Made by a program: the position numbers and the translations under genes. The notes below the pieces were generated by a model that was not told the origin of the DNA, did no database searches, and was given only the letters and a program-made list of their open reading frames with translations. DNA of 7,967 nt from NCBI GenBank assembly GCA_030765605.1, contig JAVCCG010000115.1, positions 1 through 7,967 of the forward strand. The letters run 5' to 3'. Shown here piece by piece: positions 1-5,409 of the stretch; positions within the stretch are counted from its first letter, which is position 1; every line of letters begins with the position of its first letter. This stretch comes from Candidatus Alcyoniella australis (lineage in GTDB: Bacteria > Lernaellota > Lernaellaia > JAVCCG01 > Alcyoniellaceae).

Positions 1-51
1 CCAAAACTCGCGTAGTACACTGGTCGTAATGCTACGAGCCACTCCGCGTCG
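1..51 (+). repeat. Intergenic repeat, copy A (cut by window edge)
   Basis: Positions 1-14 (CCAAAACTCGCGTA) are identical to the reverse complement of 212-225, and 42-51 (CTCCGCGTCG) to the reverse complement of 174-183, at nearly the same internal spacing (27 versus 28 nt). This copy therefore forms an imperfect ~50-nt inverted repeat with copy C. It is also a direct repeat of copy B: 11 of 14 bases match at 128-141, followed after the same 5-nt spacing by a shared CTGGTC (20-25 and 147-152). The GC-rich hairpin core that precedes this segment in copies B and C would lie just outside the window. No coding sequence is seen here. Confidence 0.65.
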
Positions 52-71
52 AAAGATGGTGGAGGGAAGGT

Positions 72-93
72 AAAGATCGTAAAAACGATCTTT
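72..93. other. Perfect 9-bp inverted repeat (hairpin)
   Basis: AAAGATCGT (72-80) and ACGATCTTT (85-93) are exact reverse complements around an AAAA loop. It sits between repeat copies A and B, about 150 nt beyond the stop codon of the minus-strand lipoprotein gene. Read on the minus strand the loop is UUUU, but no U-tract follows the stem, so it is not a clean intrinsic terminator. It could be a weak transcript end, a protein-binding palindrome, or part of the repeat element that contains it. Confidence 0.5.
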
Positions 94-110
94 GTGTGAA
101 GGCTCGCCGG

Positions 111-160
111 GGCGGCTTGGAGCCGCAGCAAAGCTCGCATATTTCCCTGGTCATTTTGCG
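111..160 (+). repeat. Intergenic repeat, copy B
   Basis: The 17-nt core at 111-127 contains GCGGCT-TGG-AGCCGC, a 6-bp GC-rich hairpin, and is exactly the reverse complement of 226-242. The following 14 bases (128-141) match copies A and C at 11 positions, so B and C agree at 28 of 31 bases. Similarity to copy A continues past this with CTGGTC and a nearby TGC. The short GC-rich hairpin in a multi-copy non-coding sequence resembles REP/BIME-type elements; that classification is an inference, since only three copies are visible. Confidence 0.7.
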
Positions 161-173
161 TAGACCCATGCCG

Positions 174-242
174 CGACGCGGAGAGCATCGTCGAGCCACA
201 TGCAGGTCACGTACGCGAGTTTTGGTGCGGCTCCAAGCCGCC
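174..242 (-). repeat. Intergenic repeat, copy C (inverted)
   Basis: Read on the minus strand, this copy starts at base 242, the last base of the TAG stop codon of the adjacent lipoprotein gene. It runs through a GCGGCT-TGG-AGCCGC hairpin, the 14-nt segment shared exactly with copy A, and then CTCCGCGTCG shared with copy A (42-51). The hairpin immediately after the stop codon could act as an mRNA 3'-end stabiliser or a weak terminator, but it has no U-tract. Confidence 0.7.
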
Positions 243-2233
243 TAGGGGAAGATCGAGCGGATCAACTCCAGCGCGGTTTTGATGATCTTGATCCAGCGCA
301 CCAGGGTATCGGGCATCGGCTTGCCCGCCAGCCAATCGCCGACGCTCCCCAGGTCGGCCAGCAGTTCGTCGATCGGCGTGGGCGGCAAAATGCCCGGCAG
401 CCCGAACTCGCCTTGGAGCATCAGCAGGTTCTGCGGGATTAAATCGTCGGACTGATCGTCGGTCTCGGCCATGATCGAGTCGATGGAGAGCAGCAGCAAA
501 TCCAGACCGTCGAGCAGATGATCCAGGCCCAGGCCGATGGACTTCTCATCGCCCGCGTCAAGCTGTGAGCTGGGCATCAGGTGCCCAAAGTATCCCGCGC
601 CGATCAGCAGCTCCGATGCTGCGTGCAACAGCAGCGCGTCTCCGGCATCGATCTCGCACGCGCCCAGTGCGGTGGAGCCGCCGGCCCCCAACATCAGCAG
701 CCGCTCGATGTTCCACTGTAGCGCGCTATCATCCTCGACCAGGCTCAGTAGCGTTCCGGCAGCGCCCAACTCGTCCTCGAGATCCGAGCGGATGAAGGTC
801 AGCATTTCGCTCAGCTCGATCTGTCCTGAGGCGTAGAGGTTGTATTGTTCGAGCAGATCCAGGGCCGCGCGCACGATCAGCACCGTGGCGCTGCCCAACG
901 CGGCCTCGCCCTGGGACGGGTCTTGCTCGAGGGCCGCGGCGTAGCTCTCCAGCGCGTGGTCGAAGCGTCCGCGCGCAATGTAGAACGTTCCCCAAATCTC
1001 GTTGCCGGCTGATTCCGCGGGCGGATGCACGTACTGCTCGTCCGTGCCGCGCGGCGGCTCGAGATCGGACGAGGGAGCGGATCGCGCGCGCTCGATTGTG
1101 GCCAGCAAATAGATGCCGATGCCGTAGGCCACGTTCTCGCCCTTGAGCACCTCCTGGTAGTGCGCCAGGTCGCCGGGGCTGGTGCCGAACGACGTGCCCA
1201 GCAGCAGCGTATCGTCCGCCTCGTCAACGAGCACCTGATCCAACGCGCCCTGCAGCGCGGCGTCGGCCTCGCCGGTCAGCGCCGGGTCGGCAGCGTCGGC
1301 GGCGATCCCGAGGTAGATGCCCCAGGCGAACAGCGCGCTGATCGAGGTCTCGAGATACGACTCCGGCGCGTTGAGCACAGTGTGCCAGCGCCCCTGGTCC
1401 GCCTCGACCAATGGCAGCACGGCCGCGAGCTGCCGCGCGTAGGCCTGCGCAATCTGCGGCCGGGACACGTGATCGCTGGGCAGTTTGTTCAGCGCGTTGG
1501 ACATCGCCACCAGCGCCCAGCCGTTGCCGCGCCCCCAGAACAGCGGCTCCGCGGGCATCAGCACGTCGTCGTCCGCGTCGTAGGCGTGGCGGAACAGGCC
1601 GCTGTCCGGGTCCTGCAATCGTCCCTGGAAGATCGTGATTTGCAGCGCGGCCTCGTCATAGGCCGCGGCGTCCTGGTCCAGCTCGCCGAGCTCAAGCAGA
1701 AACGGCGTGACCATGAACAGCGTATCGACCCAAAGTTGGTTGCCCGAGATCGAGGCCATGTGGTTCAGACCGCCATCGGGGGTGCGGTCGGCGCGCTCGA
1801 AGATGTACTGGCGCACGTCGTCCACCACTTTGCGGTATTGCTGCTCGCCGGTTTGGCGATAGAGCCGCAGCGCCAGCAGTCCCGGCGGGCAGTGATCAGA
1901 CCAGGAGATGGTGTAGCCGCGCTCGATCCACGAGTCGAGCCATGTGCGCACGTAGTCGTTGTAGCGCTGCTCGCCGCTGTACTCGCCCAGCTCCCAGAGG
2001 CCCATCATCAGGATCCCCGTGTCCCAGCTCCAGCCCAGCTGTGCCGGTTCCCAGGTCTCGATCCAGGTGTCGGCCAAATCGCACGCCGCAATGATCGAGG
2101 GCGGCGTGTCGAGCTGATCGTCGTCGTCATCGTCGTCGCCTGTATCGCAGCCGATGCAAAGCAACAGCGCGACGAGCAACGCCACCAGGGCGAACAACGT
2201 CAGGGGCAGACGGGTGCGGTGCGACAGTTCCAT
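242..2233 (-). CDS. Lipoprotein: GH105/GH88-like glycosidase domain plus TPR-like C-terminal region
   Basis: Predicted 663-residue envelope lipoprotein. The ATG at 2233 is chosen because GGAGGG lies 5 nt upstream and a lipoprotein signal follows directly: basic N-terminus, hydrophobic stretch to ~26, LCIGC with lipidated Cys29. A poly-Asp linker follows (seven Asp, 33-39). Residues ~45-380 resemble GH105 unsaturated rhamnogalacturonyl hydrolases ((alpha/alpha)6 barrel): WSWDTG near 68-73, LWVDTLFM with candidate catalytic Asp170, GLFRHAYD with His216, WGRGNGW at 233-239, and LETSISALF near 294-302. That family removes unsaturated uronic acids from lyase-cut polysaccharides; the substrate here is unknown. 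Residues ~413-443 look like a TPR (FYIARGRFDHALESYAAALE), followed by ~220 largely helical residues I do not recognise. No polysaccharide lyase or transporter is adjacent. The glycosidase fold is well supported; its activity is inferred. Confidence 0.8.
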   Translation of the reverse strand: MELSHRTRLPLTLFALVALLVALLLCIGCDTGDDDDDDDQLDTPPSIIAACDLADTWIETWEPAQLGWSWDTGILMMGLWELGEYSGEQRYNDYVRTWLDSWIERGYTISWSDHCPPGLLALRLYRQTGEQQYRKVVDDVRQYIFERADRTPDGGLNHMASISGNQLWVDTLFMVTPFLLELGELDQDAAAYDEAALQITIFQGRLQDPDSGLFRHAYDADDDVLMPAEPLFWGRGNGWALVAMSNALNKLPSDHVSRPQIAQAYARQLAAVLPLVEADQGRWHTVLNAPESYLETSISALFAWGIYLGIAADAADPALTGEADAALQGALDQVLVDEADDTLLLGTSFGTSPGDLAHYQEVLKGENVAYGIGIYLLATIERARSAPSSDLEPPRGTDEQYVHPPAESAGNEIWGTFYIARGRFDHALESYAAALEQDPSQGEAALGSATVLIVRAALDLLEQYNLYASGQIELSEMLTFIRSDLEDELGAAGTLLSLVEDDSALQWNIERLLMLGAGGSTALGACEIDAGDALLLHAASELLIGAGYFGHLMPSSQLDAGDEKSIGLGLDHLLDGLDLLLLSIDSIMAETDDQSDDLIPQNLLMLQGEFGLPGILPPTPIDELLADLGSVGDWLAGKPMPDTLVRWIKIIKTALELIRSIFP
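2117..2137 (-). repeat. GAC/GAT codon run (poly-Asp tract)
   Basis: Seven consecutive Asp codons (five GAC, two GAT) encode residues 33-39 of the lipoprotein, four residues after the lipidated Cys. The mix of codons points to selection on the protein, namely a charged flexible tether, more than to a simple slippage repeat. Such tracts after lipoboxes are common in Myxococcota-like lineages. Confidence 0.8.
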
Positions 2234-2258
2234 TTCAACCCTCCAGCGATCAGCGCCT

Positions 2259-2287
2259 ATCATCGTGTTCGAGGGTAGCGGAATCAA
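2259..2287 (-). promoter_or_regulatory. Possible sigma70-type promoter of the lipoprotein gene
   Basis: On the minus strand TTGATT (2287-2282) and GATGAT (2264-2259) are separated by 17 nt. Each matches four of six consensus bases. The start site would be near 2252, giving a short leader that contains the GGAGGG ribosome-binding site at 2244-2239. The matches are modest, so this is a candidate only. Confidence 0.3.
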
Positions 2288-2297
2288 GCCTGGCAAA

Positions 2298-2326
2298 TAG
2301 ACGGCCAACCACCCTCAGGCTAGAAT
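2298..2326 (+). promoter_or_regulatory. Probable sigma70-type promoter of the phosphatase operon
   Basis: TAGACG (2298-2303, four of six to TTGACA) and TAGAAT (2321-2326, five of six to TATAAT) are separated by 17 nt. Transcription would begin near 2333, just before the AGGAG at 2336-2340 that serves the first gene. It lies in the divergent intergenic region and is the only good candidate for the plus-strand run starting at 2346. Confidence 0.5.
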
Positions 2327-2345
2327 GCGCTGAAGTAGGAGTCTA

Positions 2346-3002
2346 ATGAAGAGGCCAGGCAAAATGCGAATGGTGAAATCGATGATCGTGCTGGTGCGCC
2401 ACGGCGAGACCGGCTACAACCGCGACCGGATAGTCCAGGGCCGCACGGACACGGATTTGAGCTTTCTGGGCGAGCGTCAGGCGCGCAAACTCGGTCCGCT
2501 GCTGGCCCCGATAAAATTTCACTCCGCGTTCGTTAGCCCCCAAAGCCGCGCCCGGCGCACCTTTGAGCTGCTCTCCGATGGTATGGAGCTCGAGCCGGTG
2601 TTCGACGAGCGGCTGGTCGAAGTCGACTACGGTCAGTGGGAGGGCCGGCGCTTCAGCGAGCTTTGGAGCGAGCAGCGGGACGAGCTGCTCAAGTTTTTCA
2701 GCGACCCGGCCGCGTTCCAGGTCCCCGGCGGCGAGAGTCTGACGCAGCTGGAGCAGCGCGTGGACGAGTTCATCGAGCAACGCCTGCCCGCGGCGCACGA
2801 GGAGCGCAACACGCTGGTCGTGGCCCACGGCGGCAGCCTGCGGATGATCGTCTGCCGTATGCTCGGACTTTCGCCTTCGCAGCATTTTTTCGGCCTGGAA
2901 ATGGGCAACTGCTCGATCACCACGCTGCTGCGGATCCCCGGACGCACCATGCTGCAATGCCTCAACTGGCGTCCCGAGCCGCTGGACAAGCTGCCTTTTT
3001 AG
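2346..3002 (+). CDS. Histidine phosphatase superfamily protein (phosphoglycerate mutase-like)
   Basis: A 218-residue cytoplasmic phosphatase of the RHG family. LVRHGET (16-22) carries the phospho-accepting His19 with Arg18. SPQSRARRT (64-72) supplies the second conserved Arg, probably Arg68. LVEVDYGQWEG (90-100) contains candidate acid Glu92, and VVAHGGSLR (158-166) carries the second catalytic His161. Length and motif spacing match GpmB/CobC-type members, which include cofactor-independent-looking mutases, alpha-ribazole phosphatases and general phosphatases, so the substrate cannot be assigned. No cobalamin genes are nearby to support CobC. AGGAG lies 5 nt upstream of the chosen ATG; an internal ATG at 2364 would shorten it by six residues. 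The next gene begins 5 nt after the stop, implying co-transcription. Confidence 0.88.
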   Translation: MKRPGKMRMVKSMIVLVRHGETGYNRDRIVQGRTDTDLSFLGERQARKLGPLLAPIKFHSAFVSPQSRARRTFELLSDGMELEPVFDERLVEVDYGQWEGRRFSELWSEQRDELLKFFSDPAAFQVPGGESLTQLEQRVDEFIEQRLPAAHEERNTLVVAHGGSLRMIVCRMLGLSPSQHFFGLEMGNCSITTLLRIPGRTMLQCLNWRPEPLDKLPF

Positions 3003-3007
3003 CCCCC

Positions 3008-3949
3008 ATGAATAATTCGGGTAATAGAATTACGAAGCGACCCTGGATTTGCCCCAGTTGCGGCGCGACGCTGCTCAACCTGGGCGACGTGCTGATCTGT
3101 ACGGCCCAGGGGCTGAGCTTTCCGCGCCGGGACGGATTGATCTATCTGCTGGCCCCGGGCCGCGCCGAGAGCCTCGAGTCGCGGCTGCCGCGGCTGGCCG
3201 CGTTGCGCAAGGAGGAGGGTCTGGACCTGGGCGACTACGACGCGCCCGCGTCGCTGCCCGAGGTCGATCCGGACAATCCCTGGGCCTCGCTGTGGGAGCA
3301 GCGCGCGATCAGTTGGCGCGCGGCCGTCGAGCAGCTCGATCAGCTGTTCGGCAGCCGCAGACTGCGGCTGATTGATCTGGGGGCCGCGAGCTGTTGGATG
3401 AGCCTGCGTCTGGCGCAGCAGGGGCACGACGTGTTGGCCTGCGATCCTTGTCCGGATGGCGACATCGGCCTGGGCGCCGCCGGGCGATTGGCCGCGCAGC
3501 CGCCGTTCGAGCGCGTGGTCTGCGAGCTCGAGCGTTTGCCCTTGGGGCCCGGCTGTGTGGATGCGGTGCTCTGTTCGGGCGCGCTGCATCATGCCCAGTC
3601 GGTGGACGCGACCCTGGAGCAGGCGCAGCGCGTATTGGCTCCGGGCGGCGCGCTGCTGATTTTCGATTCGCCGCTGGTGCGTTTCCGTGAGGACGGGCAG
3701 CGCATGGTTCGCGGCCTGGCCGCGGAGATCGAGCAGGGGTACGGGCTGCCGCCGTGGGTCGATGAGCCGTTCTTTGTGCGCGACGAGCTTGAGGAGCTGC
3801 TGCGCGAGCGCGGATTCGAGCCGCGCTTCACCCGACCTCGACGCGGCTGGCGTTGGCGGGCCAACAGTCTGGCCTCGGCCCTGGCCAGCGGCGGCACGGT
3901 CGCCGAGTATCCGCTGGTGGTCGCCACAAAGCTGGCATCGGATGATTAA
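3008..3949 (+). CDS. SAM-dependent methyltransferase with N-terminal Trm112/YcaR-like zinc-ribbon segment
   Basis: A 313-residue predicted class I methyltransferase. Residues 12-50 (WICPSCG ... LICTAQGLSFPRRDGLIYLL) follow the Trm112/YcaR (UPF0434) pattern: a CxxC pair at 15/18, a third Cys31, no fourth Cys, then FPxRDG. After a linker, motif I is LIDLGAASCW (121-130), with acidic Asp146 at the end of strand 2 and motif IV-like DAVLCSGALHH (185-195). QRVLAPGGALLIFDSP (207-222) is the usual post-motif strand. The methyl acceptor is not evident. The reading frame stays open far upstream, but those codons overlap the phosphatase in another frame, so the ATG 5 nt after its stop is the sensible start. 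No clear Shine-Dalgarno precedes it, which suggests translational coupling. RlmA-type rRNA methyltransferases also have an N-terminal zinc site, but the His of that pattern is absent here. Confidence 0.82.
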   Translation: MNNSGNRITKRPWICPSCGATLLNLGDVLICTAQGLSFPRRDGLIYLLAPGRAESLESRLPRLAALRKEEGLDLGDYDAPASLPEVDPDNPWASLWEQRAISWRAAVEQLDQLFGSRRLRLIDLGAASCWMSLRLAQQGHDVLACDPCPDGDIGLGAAGRLAAQPPFERVVCELERLPLGPGCVDAVLCSGALHHAQSVDATLEQAQRVLAPGGALLIFDSPLVRFREDGQRMVRGLAAEIEQGYGLPPWVDEPFFVRDELEELLRERGFEPRFTRPRRGWRWRANSLASALASGGTVAEYPLVVATKLASDD

Positions 3950-3959
3950 AATAAGATAA

Positions 3960-3988
3960 CCTGTGCGCTGAGATTGAATCCGCACAGG
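3960..3988 (+). promoter_or_regulatory. Hairpin covering the Shine-Dalgarno of the SRPBCC gene
   Basis: CCTGTGCG (3960-3967) and CGCACAGG (3981-3988) are perfect 8-bp reverse complements around a 13-nt loop. The 3' arm includes the first three bases of AGGAG (3986-3990), the ribosome-binding site for the ATG at 3998. Folding would hide part of the ribosome-binding site. There is no U-tract, so it is not a terminator. Roles as a translational switch, thermometer or coupling device are inferred only. Confidence 0.5.
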
Positions 3989-3997
3989 AGCCGACCG

Positions 3998-4705
3998 ATG
4001 TTTAAGCGTACCGCTTTACTATGCGTAATCGTCTGCCTCGCGCTGGCGCCGGCCGCTTACGGCGCGACGTTCAAGAATCCGGTCAAGGCGCCGGGCGTGG
4101 ACGTCAAATCCATCGAGGCCCTGCTCAACTTCGGCCAATTGCTGATCGTCGAGACCGACGAGGGCGGCCGTCCCAAACTGACCACCGGCGGCATTCTGAT
4201 CGAGGCCCCGACGCAGCAGGTCTGGGACGTGCTGCAGGACTACGAGCACTACCACGAGTTCATGCCAAGCACCGAGCGGGTTTCGGTTCTGCGCCGCGAG
4301 GGGAACACTGTCGACACCAAGTTCGAGATCACCTTCCAATTCTCGGTGCTCAAGTACAACGTCGAGTACACCACCCGCAACACGTTGCACGAGCCTCACA
4401 GCGCCACCTGGGTAATGGTCGAGGGCGACATCAACGATACCTGGGGCGGCTGGGAGCTGATCGAGCTGCCCGGCGGAAGTACGGCGGCGTTCTACTCGGT
4501 CTACTCGGACATCCGCAGCATCGGCTACGTGGTGCGCAAGGTGCTCGACTCCGAGCCGAGCTTCGAGGTGGCGGTCAACTCCTCCACCGTGATTCTGGTG
4601 CTCGATGCGGTCAAACAGCGCGTCGAGAGCATGCCCGCAAAGCCCGCCGAGGATGATGAGGCGGAGCAGCCCGCGGAGCAGCCCGATACCGACGAAGGGA
4701 GCTGA
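3998..4705 (+). CDS. Secreted SRPBCC-fold protein (polyketide cyclase/COQ10-like)
   Basis: A 235-residue protein with a cleavable-looking signal peptide: MFKR, a hydrophobic core to ~18, and APAAYG, with probable cleavage after Gly22. The ATG at 3998 is preferred over an in-frame TTG at 3974 because AGGAG lies 7 nt upstream and the signal peptide starts there. Residues ~64-205 show the START/SRPBCC pattern: GGILIEAPTQQVWDVLQDYEHYHEFMPST (strand, then helix with VWxVLxDYExYxxFMP), then alternating strands and a long C-terminal helix near 195-210. The fold has a hydrophobic ligand cavity, and periplasmic members may bind lipids or isoprenoids; no ligand can be named here. The last ~20 residues are an acidic Glu/Asp/Pro tail. 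The stop lies 2 nt before the next gene, so those two are almost certainly one operon. Confidence 0.78.
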   Translation: MFKRTALLCVIVCLALAPAAYGATFKNPVKAPGVDVKSIEALLNFGQLLIVETDEGGRPKLTTGGILIEAPTQQVWDVLQDYEHYHEFMPSTERVSVLRREGNTVDTKFEITFQFSVLKYNVEYTTRNTLHEPHSATWVMVEGDINDTWGGWELIELPGGSTAAFYSVYSDIRSIGYVVRKVLDSEPSFEVAVNSSTVILVLDAVKQRVESMPAKPAEDDEAEQPAEQPDTDEGS

Positions 4706-4707
4706 CA

Positions 4708-5238
4708 ATGGATTGTCCCGACGGCCACGGCCCGATGAACACCGAGCAGCTCGACGACGTTGAAATCGACGTCTGTCAGACCTGCGGCGGCATCTGGCTC
4801 GACAACGGCGAGCTCAAGCGCCTGCTCAACGACCAACATGTTGAGATCGACGACCAGACGCGCAAACAGCTCAAGCAACTGCGCGCAGGCAAGCCCAAGA
4901 TCGACTGGTCGGAGCAGCGGCTGTGTCCGGTCTGCGGCGAGAAGATGCGCCAGACCAACTACAGCTATTCCTCGCACGTGATCATCGACCATTGCGACAA
5001 GCACGGCGTGTGGCTCGATTCGGGCGAGATCGAGCTGCTCGAGGCGTTTTCCGAGGGCGGCCGCAAGCTGATGGACATGGCCGGTGAGGCCTACGCCGAG
5101 ATGGCCGCGAGTAGGGCGCGGAGCCTGAATTTGATCCACGGCATCAACGAGACGCGCTACAACAGCATGCGGTTTACCAAGCGCGGCAAGTTCGCGTCCA
5201 TGGCCTGGATTACGGCCTACCTGCTCGGCGATCGCTGA
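4708..5238 (+). CDS. Tandem TFIIB-type zinc-ribbon protein (zf-TFIIB family)
   Basis: A 176-residue small cytoplasmic protein made of two related zinc-ribbon units. Unit one: C3PDGHGPM, then IDVCQTCGGIWLDNGEL with Cys23 and Cys26. Unit two: CPVCGEKM with Cys73 and Cys76, then IIDHCDKHGVWLDSGEIELL with Cys96 and His99. The GxWLDxGEl signature after each second knuckle defines the family. In unit one the usual first CxxC is CPDGH, so only Cys3 and possibly His7 remain as ligands. In unit two the last Cys is His99. The remainder (110-176) is helical and ends KRGKFASMAWITAYLLGDR. Family members have no settled biochemical role; nucleic-acid or protein binding is assumed. It starts 2 nt after the SRPBCC stop, with GAAGGGAG upstream as ribosome-binding site, and is the last gene of the run. 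Confidence 0.82.
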   Translation: MDCPDGHGPMNTEQLDDVEIDVCQTCGGIWLDNGELKRLLNDQHVEIDDQTRKQLKQLRAGKPKIDWSEQRLCPVCGEKMRQTNYSYSSHVIIDHCDKHGVWLDSGEIELLEAFSEGGRKLMDMAGEAYAEMAASRARSLNLIHGINETRYNSMRFTKRGKFASMAWITAYLLGDR

Positions 5239-5297
5239 AGCGCTGACCCACTTGACCGGATGTGAGTCTACCAATGGCGCTCGCTGTGGGTAATTGC

Positions 5298-5303
5298 TAG
5301 ACT
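5298..5303 (+). promoter_or_regulatory. Possible extended -10 element upstream of the acyltransferase
   Basis: TGCTAGACT (5295-5303) has the TGn extension before TAGACT (four of six to TATAAT). No convincing -35 lies 16-18 nt upstream. Transcription would start near 5310, giving a ~100-nt leader. The 171-nt gap before the next start makes some promoter here likely; this is the best candidate I see. Confidence 0.3.
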
Positions 5304-5409
5304 GCTTTCCAACAATCAGCCTCCCCCCTGGCGGCCAGATCCGATTCGCCTTCCCACACGCTTGGATGGATCAACAACAAACCGCACCAGCCGAGAAGAA
5401 AGTAGTCGG

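Noticed and set aside
1-242. CRISPR array
   Set aside because: The repeats differ in spacing and orientation (one is inverted) and are imperfect, with no regular spacers and no cas genes nearby.
1025-2278. 417-codon plus-strand open frame opposite the lipoprotein gene
   Set aside because: Composition is dominated by Arg, Val, Gln and His with no recognisable motif, and it is antisense to a clear GH105-like lipoprotein gene. This is expected from high GC at third positions.
2234-2308. Longer start for the lipoprotein (25 extra residues)
   Set aside because: It would put a non-signal segment before a textbook lipoprotein signal, and the GGAGGG ribosome-binding site fits the ATG at 2233.
2636-3007. 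5' extension of the methyltransferase frame into the phosphatase gene
   Set aside because: The extra ~124 codons overlap the phosphatase in another frame and encode low-complexity Arg/Ala/Pro-rich sequence. The zinc-ribbon domain starts right after the ATG at 3008.
3932-3960. Promoter CTGGCA-17 nt-GATAAC before the SRPBCC gene
   Set aside because: Each box has only four of six matches and overlaps the end of the upstream coding sequence. It is too weak to claim beside a probable operon.
2999-3985. 328-codon minus-strand frame opposite the methyltransferase
   Set aside because: Arg/Gln/Leu-rich shadow of a clear plus-strand gene, with no domain pattern.
4525-5274. 249-codon minus-strand frame opposite the SRPBCC and zinc-ribbon genes
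   Set aside because: It crosses two well-supported plus-strand genes and has no recognisable motif.
5246-5291. ACCCAC/GTGGGT inverted repeat as terminator after the zinc-ribbon gene
   Set aside because: Only 6 bp with a 34-nt loop and no U-tract; not distinguishable from chance.
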